The notes beneath the pieces are model-generated. The model saw only the letters and a list, made by a program, of their open reading frames with translations. It ran no database searches and was not told the origin of the DNA. The position numbers were made by a program, and so were the translations under genes. Below, piece after piece: positions 37,467 through 47,264 of a stretch of DNA of 64,000 nucleotides. The stretch's first letter is position 1; each line of letters begins with the position of its first letter. The stretch comes from Flavobacterium profundi (lineage in GTDB: Bacteria; Bacteroidota; Bacteroidia; Flavobacteriales; Flavobacteriaceae), in contig NZ_VDCZ01000002.1 in the NCBI RefSeq assembly GCF_006491645.1, positions 434,001 through 498,000 on the forward strand, read 5' to 3'.

Positions 37467-38540
37467 TTAAAATACTTCGGTCTCTTTTAGTTTTTCTGTA
37501 TTAGCAACTAACTGAAGTTCATCAACAATTTTATGAATATCACCGTTCATGATATTACCTAAATCATATAAAGTTAAACCAATTCTATGATCGGTAACAC
37601 GACCTTGTGCGTAGTTGTAAGTTCTAATTTTTGCAGAACGATCTCCACTACTCACTTGAGAAGTACGTTTTGAAGCATCCTCTGCTTCTTTTTTTGCTAA
37701 TTCTAATTCGTACAAACGAGAACGTAACACTTCTAAAGCCTTATCTTTATTTTTATGTTGCGATTTTTGATCCTGACATTGTGCCACTAAACCTGTAGGA
37801 ATGTGAGTTAAACGCACCGCTGATTTTGTGGTATTTACAGATTGACCTCCAGGTCCAGAAGAACAAAAGAAATCAACTCTTACATCGTTCATATCGATTT
37901 GTACATCAAACTCTTCTGCTTCTGGTAAAACCATAACAGTCGCAGCAGAAGTGTGTACTCTACCTTGCGTTTCTGTTTGAGGAACACGTTGCACACGATG
38001 TACCCCTGCTTCATATTTTAAAGTTCCATAAACGTCTTCACCAGTCACTTCAAAAATAATCTCCTTAAAACCACCAGAAGTTCCTTCATTCATATCTACT
38101 ACAGAAGTTCTCCATCCTTTGGACTCGCAATATTTCGTATACATTCTATACAAATCTCCAGCAAAAATAGAAGCTTCATCTCCACCAGTACCTGCACGAA
38201 TTTCCACCATCACATTTTTAGCATCTTCAGGATCTTTAGGAATTAACATGAACTTAATTTCTTCTTCTAATTGAGGCAATCTTTCTTTCGCTTCATCTAA
38301 CTGCATTTTAGCCATTTCTACCATTTCTGGATCAGAACCATCCGCTAGAATTTCATTTGCTTCTTTAATATTACCATCTAATACGATATATTCGTCACGC
38401 TTCTCAACTAAAGCTTTTAAGTCTTTATATTCCTTATTTAATTGTACATAACGTTTTTGATCCGCAATAACATCAGGTTGAATAATCAAATCCGATATTT
38501 CATCAAAACGTTGTTTCACATATTGCAATCTATCTAGCAT
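37467..38540 (-). CDS. prfA: Peptide chain release factor 1
   Basis: A 357-residue class I release factor. The GGQ catalytic loop is at residues 231-233 in [17 protein letters not shown], and the stop-codon recognition region has PQT at 187-189 in [15 protein letters not shown], the RF1 form (RF2 carries SPF). It releases peptides at UAA and UAG. It is monocistronic with its own -7 box and a strong terminator. Confidence 0.97.
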   Translation of the reverse strand: MLDRLQYVKQRFDEISDLIIQPDVIADQKRYVQLNKEYKDLKALVEKRDEYIVLDGNIKEANEILADGSDPEMVEMAKMQLDEAKERLPQLEEEIKFMLIPKDPEDAKNVMVEIRAGTGGDEASIFAGDLYRMYTKYCESKGWRTSVVDMNEGTSGGFKEIIFEVTGEDVYGTLKYEAGVHRVQRVPQTETQGRVHTSAATVMVLPEAEEFDVQIDMNDVRVDFFCSSGPGGQSVNTTKSAVRLTHIPTGLVAQCQDQKSQHKNKDKALEVLRSRLYELELAKKEAEDASKRTSQVSSGDRSAKIRTYNYAQGRVTDHRIGLTLYDLGNIMNGDIHKIVDELQLVANTEKLKETEVF

Positions 38541-38561
38541 AGTATACTTTTATTTGGAGTG

Positions 38562-38569
38562 CAAAGTTA
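38562..38569 (-). promoter_or_regulatory. -7 promoter element for prfA
   Basis: On the minus strand the sequence reads TAACTTTG, an exact TAnnTTTG match, 21 bp before the prfA start codon. The predicted leader is about 15 nt. Confidence 0.6.
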
Positions 38570-38650
38570 ATAAAAAAATCATTCTCTTATTACAGTTTAT
38601 AATTGACATTTTTACCATCTGAAAATGTGCTTCTTAGAAATTTTATTTGA

Positions 38651-38727
38651 AATAAGTCTAATTAAATTTTGTAAACTAATTTTCTCCAATTATTTTTGCG
38701 TAATTATTTTTATTAAATCTAAATAAA
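38651..38727 (+). promoter_or_regulatory. Promoter with paired operator-like motifs for the first TonB receptor
   Basis: The core promoter has TTG at 38669-38671, a 19-bp spacer and TATTTTTG (38691-38698), fitting TTG-N17-23-TAnnTTTG. It is flanked by two related motifs: AATAAGTCTAATTAAA at 38651-38666 overlapping the -33 region and TTAAATCTAAATAAA at 38713-38727 directly before the start codon. Their starts are 62 bp apart, about six helical turns. The second TonB receptor has the same layout. A metal-dependent repressor of iron uptake (Fur- or DtxR-like) is a reasonable guess. Confidence 0.65.
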
Positions 38728-38728
38728 C

Positions 38729-40870
38729 ATGAAAAGTAAATTCTACTTTACCGCAATATTTTTGGTAACAACCCTTGCTTCTGCTCAAGACAATTCGTTT
38801 TTAGACCAAGAAACTGAAAAGGACACCGTGAAACCAAAAAAATACATTTTAGAAGAAGTTATTGTTGCTGGTTCGCACCAAAATACACCTAGTGTAAGTA
38901 AATCAAACATAAAAGAAATGGATTTGCCTCAAGCTACAAGTAGCATATCTTCTGATGTTTTACAAAAACAACAAACCAAGACTCTTACAGATATTTTAAA
39001 AAATGCAAATGGTGTCTACATCATGGGAACTAGTGGTGGCTATCAAGAGGAAATAGCTTCTAGAGGTTTTTCTTTACGTAGTGATAATACGTTTAAAAAT
39101 GGAATCCGATATTATAATGGCATGATGATAGAAACATCTGGTCTTGAAAAAGTTGAATTTTTAAAAGGAAGTGCTGCTATGTTATATGGAAACGTTGCTC
39201 CTGGTGGTGTTCTGAATTTGGTTACCAAAAAACCGAAGAAAAACTTTGGTGGTGCAATTGGTTTTGCTCAAGGTAGTTTTAGTACTTACAAACCCACATT
39301 TGATGTTTATGATGGACTTGGAGCCAAAAAAAATGTTGCTTTTCGAATTAACGGAAGTTATGAAAACGCTGAAAGTTATAGAAATTATGTAACGTCTGAA
39401 AAATATTACATCAACCCTTCTTTTACTTTCCAACTATCTGAAAAAACCGAATTATTAGTAGAAGCGGATTACACCAATGATTCTAGAACTCCTGATTTTG
39501 GAGCGGGTGTTATTAATTATGAAATTGTAGCACTACCTAGAAACCGATTTTTAGGTGTTAGCTGGGGAAGGTATGATGCGGAACAACTATCGAGTACACT
39601 TACTTTAACACATAAAATCAATGAAAATTGGAGCGTAAATTTTATAAACGGAATTCGTTACTATCAAACCAACCTTTTAGCCAATGCACGTCCGAATACA
39701 GGTGGTTTAATTTCGGAAAATGGAGATTGGAATAGAAGCATACAAAAAGCAGATTCTAAAGATAATTATTTCACCCAACAGGCGAATTTAAATGGATTAT
39801 TTGCACTTGGCACAACAAAACATAATGTTTTATTTGGAGCTGATGTTGAAAATTTTAAAAATTATGCCACGAGATACAACAATGCTTCATATGATACGAT
39901 AAATATTTTTGAAGACTATAATCCTGATACGGAAGCAGCAATTCCAGATATTACAAAAAATAGGTTAACTACTACTCCAATCAGTCGTTTTGGAATTTAT
40001 GCACAAGATTTAGTAAGTCTTACTGAAAAATGGAAAGTGTTAGCAGGTGTACGATATAGTTATCAAGATACAGAAACGAATGTAGTAACGTATAACAATA
40101 ATACCTCAACAACAACAAATAATTATGATGATGCTTTTTCACCAAGAGTAGGTTTAATTTACCAACCTACTAAAAATCATACTGTTTTTGCTACGTATTC
40201 CAATTCATTTGATGTAAATACTGGTGCCGATATAAATAATGAACCGTTAAAACCTTCTATCATTGATCAATATGAAGTAGGTTTTAAAAACAAATTATTC
40301 AAAGAAATTATCCAAGCCAATATTACATTTTATCAAATTAACAATAACAACTTAGCACAAACTTCATTAGTGGATCCTAATTTTAAAGAATTAGCGGGTT
40401 CCATTCGAAGTGAAGGTGTAGAAATTGATATTATTACCAAACCTTTTAATGGTTTACAAATAATGGCTGGTTATAGCTTTAATGAAACAAAATACGTAAA
40501 AAGTAATACGTATATTGAAGGCAGTTTATTGCGATATAACCCAAAAAATACAGCTAATCTTAGTGCAAATTATAGCTTTGAAGCAGGACGCCTTAAAGGT
40601 TTAAACCTAGGTTTAATAAACACCTATTTTGGTGAAAGATATGCAGGAAGATCAACACAAGTAAGAGTTGCAAATGATACCCGACAATTAATATATTTGC
40701 AAGATTTTTTTCAAGTAGATGCTACTGTTGGTTATCAATTTAAAAAAGCAACGCTTAGAGCCAAACTAAGTAATGTTTTTAATGAATTAAGCTATAATGC
40801 TCATGATGACAACAGCTTAAATCCAATAGCTCCTAGAAATTTTTCAATTGCTTTACAATACAATCTTTAA
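38729..40870 (+). CDS. TonB-dependent siderophore receptor
   Basis: A 713-residue outer-membrane receptor. Signal peptide to about TLASAQ (residue 19); TonB-box-like EEVIVAGS near residue 43; plug domain with LTDILKNANGVYIMGT and VEFLKGSAAMLYGNVAPGGVLNLVTKKP; then a 22-strand-type barrel. The short plug with MLYGNVAPGGV is typical of ferric siderophore receptors. It is followed after 12 bp by a PepSY-associated membrane protein, a usual partner in ferric-siderophore reduction. Expression is probably iron-controlled through the flanking motifs. Confidence 0.93.
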   Translation: MKSKFYFTAIFLVTTLASAQDNSFLDQETEKDTVKPKKYILEEVIVAGSHQNTPSVSKSNIKEMDLPQATSSISSDVLQKQQTKTLTDILKNANGVYIMGTSGGYQEEIASRGFSLRSDNTFKNGIRYYNGMMIETSGLEKVEFLKGSAAMLYGNVAPGGVLNLVTKKPKKNFGGAIGFAQGSFSTYKPTFDVYDGLGAKKNVAFRINGSYENAESYRNYVTSEKYYINPSFTFQLSEKTELLVEADYTNDSRTPDFGAGVINYEIVALPRNRFLGVSWGRYDAEQLSSTLTLTHKINENWSVNFINGIRYYQTNLLANARPNTGGLISENGDWNRSIQKADSKDNYFTQQANLNGLFALGTTKHNVLFGADVENFKNYATRYNNASYDTINIFEDYNPDTEAAIPDITKNRLTTTPISRFGIYAQDLVSLTEKWKVLAGVRYSYQDTETNVVTYNNNTSTTTNNYDDAFSPRVGLIYQPTKNHTVFATYSNSFDVNTGADINNEPLKPSIIDQYEVGFKNKLFKEIIQANITFYQINNNNLAQTSLVDPNFKELAGSIRSEGVEIDIITKPFNGLQIMAGYSFNETKYVKSNTYIEGSLLRYNPKNTANLSANYSFEAGRLKGLNLGLINTYFGERYAGRSTQVRVANDTRQLIYLQDFFQVDATVGYQFKKATLRAKLSNVFNELSYNAHDDNSLNPIAPRNFSIALQYNL

Positions 40871-40882
40871 TATTTATTATAA

Positions 40883-41431
40883 ATGAAACAAACTACTGTT
40901 AGAAACCTTCATAGAGATTTAGGCTATATTTATTTAGGTTTAATTATTTCCTTTGCTTTTTCAGGAATTCTGATGAATCATAGAGAAAATTGGCATCCTG
41001 AAAAATATACGTTAGAAGCCAAAGAAATTCATGTTGCGCTCCCTGAAAATGAAAAAGACATTACTGATGCTTATGCTGAAAATCTAGCAAAAGAATTAAA
41101 AATTGAAGATAAAATCAGAAGGCACAATGTTAGAAAAGGTAAATTTAGAATGCAATTTGAAAATACACAAGTCGAAATTGATTTAAAATCAGGAGATGGA
41201 GAAATTGTTTCTTTTATTAAAACACCTATCATTAGCCAAACCATGTTTTTACATAAAAACACTTCGAACTGGTGGATTTATTTTTCTGATATTTTTGGTA
41301 TTTCTTTAATTATAATTGCTGTAACTGGTGCGATGATGATTAAACATGGAAAACATACTTTTAAAAGAAGAGGTTGGAAATTAACACTAGCTGGTCTACT
41401 CTTCCCTATCCTATTTTTGATTTTTTCATAA
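40883..41431 (+). CDS. PepSY-associated TM protein (short)
   Basis: A 182-residue inner-membrane protein of the PepSY-TM family. An N-terminal helix begins with RNLHRDLGYIYLGLIISFAF, a periplasmic PepSY-like segment follows (about 45-115), and two C-terminal helices close the protein (about 130-155 and 163-182). Conserved histidines (LHRDLG, MNHRENWHPE, LHKN, KHGKH) may bind heme. Such proteins act as siderophore or ferric reductases next to TonB receptors. It ends before a strong terminator, so receptor and PepSY protein form a two-gene unit. Confidence 0.85.
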   Translation: MKQTTVRNLHRDLGYIYLGLIISFAFSGILMNHRENWHPEKYTLEAKEIHVALPENEKDITDAYAENLAKELKIEDKIRRHNVRKGKFRMQFENTQVEIDLKSGDGEIVSFIKTPIISQTMFLHKNTSNWWIYFSDIFGISLIIIAVTGAMMIKHGKHTFKRRGWKLTLAGLLFPILFLIFS

Positions 41432-41443
41432 AAATTTCAATAC

Positions 41444-41482
41444 AAAATCCTCAATAAAAATTTTATTGGGGATTTTTTTAAA
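41444..41482 (+). terminator. Terminator after the first receptor/PepSY unit
   Basis: A 16-bp stem (41444-41459 with 41461-41476; one G-U wobble) is followed by a T run. The essentially one-base gap means the hairpin loop includes the last A-T pairs of the stem. Confidence 0.85.
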
Positions 41483-41541
41483 TTCTTTACACCCATCAAA
41501 ATTCACAACATTTAAGCATTTATTTGTTATATTTTATATTA

Positions 41542-41619
41542 AATAAGTCTAAATAAACTTTGCATATTTCTTTCGACAAGTTTATTTTTGCAATATTATT
41601 TTAATTTAATCTAAATAAA
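41542..41619 (+). promoter_or_regulatory. Promoter with paired operator-like motifs for the second TonB receptor
   Basis: TTTG (41559-41562), a 20-bp spacer and TATTTTTG (41583-41590) form a consensus promoter. AATAAGTCTAAATAAA (41542-41557) and TTTAATCTAAATAAA (41605-41619) flank it, with starts 63 bp apart; the second motif abuts the ATG. The arrangement repeats that of the first receptor almost base for base, in otherwise different DNA. Confidence 0.68.
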
Positions 41620-43788
41620 ATGTACAAACAAATTTTACCCGCTATTTTAATTTTTACATCCATATCGCTTTTCAGTCAAGAAACGAATGTAATCCAAAAT
41701 GACACTGTTAAGAAACTAAAAGAAGTTACTGTTACAAGCAACTATAAATACAGTCGAGAAAAAAGTAACACGGTTGCCAAGATGCCTCTTAAAAACATAG
41801 AAAATCCACAAGTCTACAATTTAGTTACGAATGAATTATTGAAAGAACAAGTAGTCACGAACCTTAACGATGCTTTAAAAAATGCTACAGGTGTAACGAG
41901 ACTCTGGGAATCTACTGGTAGAAATGGTGATGGTGCTGAATTTTATTCGATGCGTGGTTTTTCTGTTCAACCTTCTATGATAAATGGATTACCTGCTTTA
42001 AGTAATACCACAATTGACCCAATTAATATTGATAATATTGAAGTAATTAAAGGTCCCTCTGGAACATTATTTGGTAGTAGTGTTATCTCTTATGGTGGTT
42101 TAATAAATATTGTTACCAAAAAACCGTATTATAAATTTGGAGGTGAAATCAGTTATAATTCTGGAACTTACGGATTAAACAGAGTCACAACTGACCTTAA
42201 CCTTCCTCTAAATGATAAAGCTGCAGTAAGAGTGAACGCGGCTTATGAAAATGGTGAATCCTTTCAAGATGCTGGTTTTACGAATTCTTTGTTTGTGGCA
42301 CCTTCTTTGAAATATCAAATAAATGAGAAATTAACTTTCTACATCAATACCGAAATCTATAAAAATACCTCTGCAAAAGCGGCTATGATTTTCTTGAGTA
42401 GATATTCCCCATTGTCTTTTGATTCTATGGATTTATTTGAAAAAAATTATAAAAAATCATTCACTGCAAATGATTTAACCATAAACACCAATTCCTTCAA
42501 CTTACAAGCACAAGCCTTCTATACATTATCTGATAAATGGACGTCTCAAACGGTGTTATCAAAAAGTACCACTAAAACGAATGGGTATTACCAATATTTA
42601 TGGGATTCGGCTAATGGTGATGAATTTACGCGTTTTATTTCAAAAGCAATTGGTACCAATTACACAACAGATATTCAACAAAACTTTATAGGTGACTTCA
42701 AAATTGGTTCATTACGTAATAGATTAACCGTTGGTTTAGATTACTTTAATTCAAGATTAACGAATGGTGGTCCAGGCTGGGTAAGCTATGGAAATGTTTC
42801 TTTAGTAAATGGTACCGATTTAAATGGTGTCAATCCAACTGTTTTAACACAAGCTGGTGTAGATCAAGCATTAGCTGGTTCTTATTCTCCAAATGGTGAG
42901 GCAACTCAAGAAATTTTTAGCGCTTATTTTTCAGATGTACTAAATATTACGGATAAATTAGCTGTAATGACAAGCTTACGTTTGGACAATTTTAGTGGAA
43001 AACCTTCAGAATATGATACGGAAGAAATTGACAATCAAACATTTTTGTCTCCAAAATTAGGTATAGTGTATCAAATCATAGAAAATAAGGTTTCTATTTT
43101 TGGAAATTATATGAATGGATTTAAAAACATTTCACCACAGACAATTGCTAATGTGGACGGTAGCGACCAAAGAATAGCTTCTTATGATCCAGAACATGCC
43201 AATCAGTTGGAATTTGGTCTAAAAACCAATTTATTCAAAGACATTTTAACGGCTTCCATAAGTTATTATGATATTTCTGTTCAAAACATATTAATGGCAG
43301 ATCCTAATAATCCAAATAGTTTTACACAAGGTGGAACAGTAGAAAGTAAAGGTATTGAACTGAGTTTAATTGTAAACCCAACAAAGGGGTTAAATATTAT
43401 TACAGGTATTAGTAATAACAAAAGTGAAGTGACTGAAGAAACACCTGGAGTAGGCTACTTAGGTTTACGACCAGAACAAGCAGGTCCAGAAACCTTACTT
43501 AATTTATGGGCAAATTATACCTTTACAGAAGGTTCGCTAAAAGGTTTTGGAATTGGCTTTGGAGGAAATTATGCAAGCGTTTATAAAACCTTAAATAGAG
43601 CCAATATCGGTACTTTCGAGATTCCTTCTTATACGGTTTTAAATACGGCTTTATCCTATAATACATCCAATTTCAACTTTGCCTTAAAAATCAACAATCT
43701 ATTGAATGAAAAATATTATGCAGGTTGGTCCACAGTTACACCACAACAGTTACGAAATGTTGTGGCTGGTTTAACCTATAAATTTTAA
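41620..43788 (+). CDS. TonB-dependent siderophore receptor
   Basis: A 722-residue receptor. Signal peptide MYKQILPAILIFTSISLFSQ, TonB box near LKEVTVTSNYK (residue 33), plug with LNDALKNATGVTRLWES and IEVIKGPSGTLFGSSVISYGGLINIVTKKP, then the barrel ending NVVAGLTYKF. It differs clearly in sequence from the first receptor, so the two likely take different siderophores. A full-length PepSY protein follows 59 bp downstream beyond a hairpin, and the promoter carries the shared motif pair. Confidence 0.93.
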   Translation: MYKQILPAILIFTSISLFSQETNVIQNDTVKKLKEVTVTSNYKYSREKSNTVAKMPLKNIENPQVYNLVTNELLKEQVVTNLNDALKNATGVTRLWESTGRNGDGAEFYSMRGFSVQPSMINGLPALSNTTIDPINIDNIEVIKGPSGTLFGSSVISYGGLINIVTKKPYYKFGGEISYNSGTYGLNRVTTDLNLPLNDKAAVRVNAAYENGESFQDAGFTNSLFVAPSLKYQINEKLTFYINTEIYKNTSAKAAMIFLSRYSPLSFDSMDLFEKNYKKSFTANDLTINTNSFNLQAQAFYTLSDKWTSQTVLSKSTTKTNGYYQYLWDSANGDEFTRFISKAIGTNYTTDIQQNFIGDFKIGSLRNRLTVGLDYFNSRLTNGGPGWVSYGNVSLVNGTDLNGVNPTVLTQAGVDQALAGSYSPNGEATQEIFSAYFSDVLNITDKLAVMTSLRLDNFSGKPSEYDTEEIDNQTFLSPKLGIVYQIIENKVSIFGNYMNGFKNISPQTIANVDGSDQRIASYDPEHANQLEFGLKTNLFKDILTASISYYDISVQNILMADPNNPNSFTQGGTVESKGIELSLIVNPTKGLNIITGISNNKSEVTEETPGVGYLGLRPEQAGPETLLNLWANYTFTEGSLKGFGIGFGGNYASVYKTLNRANIGTFEIPSYTVLNTALSYNTSNFNFALKINNLLNEKYYAGWSTVTPQQLRNVVAGLTYKF

Positions 43789-43798
43789 TACTTCATTT

Positions 43799-43835
43799 CT
43801 AAGACGTTTCAATGCGTTGAAACGTCTTAGTTTTT
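43799..43835 (+). terminator. Strong terminator between receptor 2 and the PepSY protein
   Basis: A perfect 14-bp stem (CTAAGACGTTTCAA with its complement) and four-base loop TGCG, followed by five T. Located 10 bp after the receptor stop and 13 bp before the PepSY start, it should make PepSY expression lower than receptor expression rather than abolish it. Confidence 0.9.
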
Positions 43836-43847
43836 AATAAAAGAATC

Positions 43848-44957
43848 ATGAATTTTAAAAAAAGTATTCGAAAAATACATCTTTGGTTAGGATTAGCTTC
43901 TGGTATTATTGTATTTATTGTTGCAATAACAGGTTGTCTCTATGCATTTCAAGAAGAAATATTAAATCTAACCGAAACATATAAAAATGTTGAAAAACAA
44001 GAACACGATTTTTTACTACCGAGCCAATTAAAAAGTATAGGACAACAACAATTACCTCACAAACACATTCATGCAATTCAGTATAGAGGAAAAGAACAAG
44101 CCGCTGAAGTAATCTTTTATAATGCAGAACCATTATACTATGACATTTGTTACATTAACCCATACACAGGGGAAGTACTTCAAACCGTAAATGAACTTTC
44201 GGGTTTTTTCAGATTTATATTAGATGGTCATTTTTATCTTTGGCTACCTGAAAAAATAGGGCAAACTGTTATTGCTTCTGCCACATTAATTTTTGTACTA
44301 CTCATTATATCTGGTTTCATTCTTTGGTTTCCCAAAAATAAAAAAGCGGCTAAACAACGTTTTTGGTTTCAATGGAAAAATACTACGAAATGGAAGCGTA
44401 AAAATTATGATGTACATAATATTACTGGTTTTTATGTTTTATCCATTGCACTCATCTTTGCAGTTACGGGTTTAGTTTGGGGTTTTCCTTGGTTTGCTTA
44501 TTCGTATTACACGGTAATTGGTGGTAAAAAATCATTAGTGTATGAAGAACCTGCATTTACTAAAACAGATTCTCCTTTGATTGTAGACAATCCATTGGAC
44601 AAAGTATGGATTAAAATGCAAGAAGAATATCCAAATGCATCCGCTATAGAAGTACATCCACCTGAAAAAGCAGATGGGATAATTGCAGCTAATGCGAATT
44701 TAGGAAAAGGTACTTATTGGCAAACCGATTATCGTTATTTTGATTTTTATACTTTAGAAGAAAAAGAGGTGGCACACATTTACGGAAAACTTGAACATGC
44801 AACTGTTTCAGATAAAATTATGCGAATGAATTATGATATTCATACAGGTGCAATTTTGGGTTTACCTGGAAAAATATTTGCATTCCTAATTAGCTTACTC
44901 ATTGCCAGTTTGCCTATAACAGGTTTTCTAATTTGGTGGGGAAAGAGAAAGAAATAA
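43848..44957 (+). CDS. PepSY-associated TM-helix protein (full length)
   Basis: A 369-residue inner-membrane protein of the PepSY-TM (PiuB-like) family. It has an N-terminal helix with IRKIHLWLGLASGIIVFIVA, PepSY-like periplasmic regions and three more helices (about 140-160, 190-215 and 345-365). Conserved histidines (KIHLWLG, DGHFYLWLP, YDVHNITGFY, YDIHTGAI) suggest heme or iron binding. Proteins of this class are thought to reduce ferric siderophores after import, matching its place behind a TonB siderophore receptor. Confidence 0.88.
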   Translation: MNFKKSIRKIHLWLGLASGIIVFIVAITGCLYAFQEEILNLTETYKNVEKQEHDFLLPSQLKSIGQQQLPHKHIHAIQYRGKEQAAEVIFYNAEPLYYDICYINPYTGEVLQTVNELSGFFRFILDGHFYLWLPEKIGQTVIASATLIFVLLIISGFILWFPKNKKAAKQRFWFQWKNTTKWKRKNYDVHNITGFYVLSIALIFAVTGLVWGFPWFAYSYYTVIGGKKSLVYEEPAFTKTDSPLIVDNPLDKVWIKMQEEYPNASAIEVHPPEKADGIIAANANLGKGTYWQTDYRYFDFYTLEEKEVAHIYGKLEHATVSDKIMRMNYDIHTGAILGLPGKIFAFLISLLIASLPITGFLIWWGKRKK

Positions 44958-45025
44958 ATTCTGAATTTTCTTATAAGGAAAATACTTTTATAAAAATATC
45001 TGTAAAGAGTTAATTCAATATTGTA

Positions 45026-45033
45026 TATCTTTG
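45026..45033 (+). promoter_or_regulatory. -7 promoter element for the DUF4421 gene
   Basis: TATCTTTG matches TAnnTTTG and lies 16 bp before the first candidate start codon. The predicted transcript start (about 45040) supports one of the TTG starts at 45050 or 45056. Confidence 0.5.
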
Positions 45034-45049
45034 AGTAACTTATAATTTA

Positions 45050-46081
45050 TTGGATTTGTGGTATAAAAGAATCATATTGTTTTTTATCTGTAGTGTTTGT
45101 ATATATATAACTGCACAAGAAAAAAAAACAATCGATTCTACTTATATCAAATCGTTTCCAGATAAAGTTTCGGTGCGCATCAATATCGATACGCAAGAAG
45201 ATTTGTTTTCTATATATAATGCTGATGATAACAGCCAACTTACCTTACAATCCAACAATAGTTTTAGACTTTTTGTTTCCTTAGATTATAAATTTATTGG
45301 AGGTAGTGTGGGTTTTGCACCCAAATTCTTTTCAGACAATAATGATACGTATTTAAAAGGTAAATCTTCTTATACCAATTATAAATTTCGATTTTTCTTA
45401 GGCAAATGGGTGCAAGGTTTTGAGTTTTCCAAAGTTAGAGGATTCTATGTAGAAAATTCGCAAGATTATATCGCAAATTGGACCGAAAATAAAGATCCTT
45501 ACATCCAATTTCCGGATTTAAAATATTTAACTATTGGTGCAAATACGAGTTATGTTTTCAATCCGAAGTTTTCTTTTCGAAATGTTCTCTTTCAATCGGA
45601 ATGGCAACAAAAAAGTGCCGGAAGTTTTGTACCCACTTTATACTATGATTATAATAGAACTTCCTTACCACTTGAAACTATAAAAATAGCGGAAGATTTT
45701 TTTAATGTTCGATTGGCTTTGGGTTATTACTATACTTTGGTAGTGAAAAAAAAAGGATTTGTTTCTGCTTATTTGGCTCCAGCCTATGGCATTCGCTTTT
45801 CAAAAAATACAAATACTACTCAAAATGAAACTTCTAGATCTAATGACACCTATACTACACAATATTTAGATGGTGGCATACAATTAGGCTACAGTTCGGA
45901 TCATTTTATTTTTGGAAGCCAACTGAATTTTTCAGCTAATGCATACAAAGAAGAAGGTTCAAAAACCATTAGTCAGGGCAAGAGCTATTTGCTTTTTTAT
46001 GTAGGATATCGATTTAATCCTCCTAAAGCAGTTGCGCGCTTGGTTGATAAAATAAGTCTAAAAAAGAAAAGCGACCTATAA
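45050..46081 (+). CDS. DUF4421-family secreted protein
   Basis: About 343 residues, with an N-terminal signal (RIILFFICSVCIYITAQE) and beta-strand-rich mature sequence as in DUF4421 putative outer-membrane proteins (FVSLDYKFIGGSVGFAPKF, KWVQGFEFSKVRGFYVEN). The end GYRFNPPKAVARLVDKISLK is typical. No ATG precedes the signal peptide; TTG at 45050 or at 45056 are both possible, and the -7 element favours either. The function is unknown. Confidence 0.7.
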   Translation: MDLWYKRIILFFICSVCIYITAQEKKTIDSTYIKSFPDKVSVRINIDTQEDLFSIYNADDNSQLTLQSNNSFRLFVSLDYKFIGGSVGFAPKFFSDNNDTYLKGKSSYTNYKFRFFLGKWVQGFEFSKVRGFYVENSQDYIANWTENKDPYIQFPDLKYLTIGANTSYVFNPKFSFRNVLFQSEWQQKSAGSFVPTLYYDYNRTSLPLETIKIAEDFFNVRLALGYYYTLVVKKKGFVSAYLAPAYGIRFSKNTNTTQNETSRSNDTYTTQYLDGGIQLGYSSDHFIFGSQLNFSANAYKEEGSKTISQGKSYLLFYVGYRFNPPKAVARLVDKISLKKKSDL

Positions 46082-46154
46082 ATTTTTTAAATTATATAAC
46101 ATTTTAAGAAAAAACTATAACACTGTCAGGCTATTTTACAAGTACTTTTATAGT

Positions 46155-47264
46155 ATGAAAGACCCAAAAAAAATAGCATTTTATAAAAGAAAGCGATATA
46201 TCTTTATTGCTATACTAGTGTTAGGTCTTCTAATATTTAGAATCTACTTGCCCACATTGGTAAAAAACCAAATCAACAAAACATTGGCTACAATTCCGGG
46301 TTATTATGGTTATGTAGATGATGTTGATATTGCTCTAATTAGAGGAGCCTATGTTATTAAAGGGTTGTATTTGAATAAATTAAATGCAAAAACTGAAATC
46401 CCTTTTTTAAAGTTTCCAAAAAGTGACATTTCTATTGAATGGAAATCGCTTTTCAAAGGTAAAATTGTAAGTGAAGTTATCTTATACAATCCTGATGCTA
46501 TTTATGTATTTGAAGATCAAAATTCAAAAGGTAAAGAGCCCGATGTAGACGATTGGACCAAAGCATTAACTGATATTATTCCTATAGACATTAACCATTT
46601 TGAAATTCATAGCGGAAAAGTTGCTTTTGTACAAATACAAGCCAATCCAGATATCGATTTACATATTGAAAAAATTGAAATGTACGCAGATAATCTTAGA
46701 AATGTAGTAGCGAAATCTCGTACCTTACCTTCTCCCTTTCATGCCACTGGTGTATCTGTTGGCAATGGAAAAATGACATTGGATGGCAATATTAATTTAA
46801 TTAAGGAAATTCCCGATATGGATCTTACTTTTTCACTTCAATCGGCCCAAGCAACTGCATTAAACGATTTGTCTAAACATTATGCTGGTATTGATTTTGA
46901 AAAAGGTACTTTTGAATTGTATAGCGAAGTGGCTATTGCTGATGGTTATTTAAAAGGATATATCAAACCTCTTTTAAAAGATTCAAAATTAATTGGAAAA
47001 GAAGATGGATTTTTTGAAAAAGTATGGGAAGGTTTTGTTGGTTTCTTTAAATTTGTCCTCAAAAATCAACGTACCAATACCTTAGCTACTAAAGTTCCTA
47101 TTGAAGGTGATTTAAAAAATGTAAAAGCAGGAGTTTGGCCAACGGTTATTCATATTTTTCAAAATGCTTGGATTGAAGCTTTTAAAAGACAAGTGGATAA
47201 TGATGTCGAATTTAGAGATGCTTTTCAAGAAGCGCAAAAGGAATCTAAAAAAGAAAAAAAATAA
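46155..47264 (+). CDS. DUF748/AsmA-like membrane-anchored protein
   Basis: A 369-residue protein with one N-terminal helix (about 16-33: FIAILVLGLLIFRIYLPTLV) and a periplasmic region of beta-strand repeats as in the DUF748/AsmA group (VDDVDIALIRGAYVIKGLYL, SDISIEWKSLFKGKIVSEV). The tail is lysine- and glutamate-rich. These proteins are smaller relatives of TamB and probably act in envelope lipid or protein transport. Its stop overlaps the start of the alpha/beta hydrolase gene (TAATG). Confidence 0.75.
   Translation: MKDPKKIAFYKRKRYIFIAILVLGLLIFRIYLPTLVKNQINKTLATIPGYYGYVDDVDIALIRGAYVIKGLYLNKLNAKTEIPFLKFPKSDISIEWKSLFKGKIVSEVILYNPDAIYVFEDQNSKGKEPDVDDWTKALTDIIPIDINHFEIHSGKVAFVQIQANPDIDLHIEKIEMYADNLRNVVAKSRTLPSPFHATGVSVGNGKMTLDGNINLIKEIPDMDLTFSLQSAQATALNDLSKHYAGIDFEKGTFELYSEVAIADGYLKGYIKPLLKDSKLIGKEDGFFEKVWEGFVGFFKFVLKNQRTNTLATKVPIEGDLKNVKAGVWPTVIHIFQNAWIEAFKRQVDNDVEFRDAFQEAQKESKKEKK

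Noticed and set aside
44962..44990. Terminator after the second PepSY gene
   Set aside because: ATTTTC and GGAAAAT can pair, but the stem is AT-rich and short and the following T run is weak; not supported enough to list.
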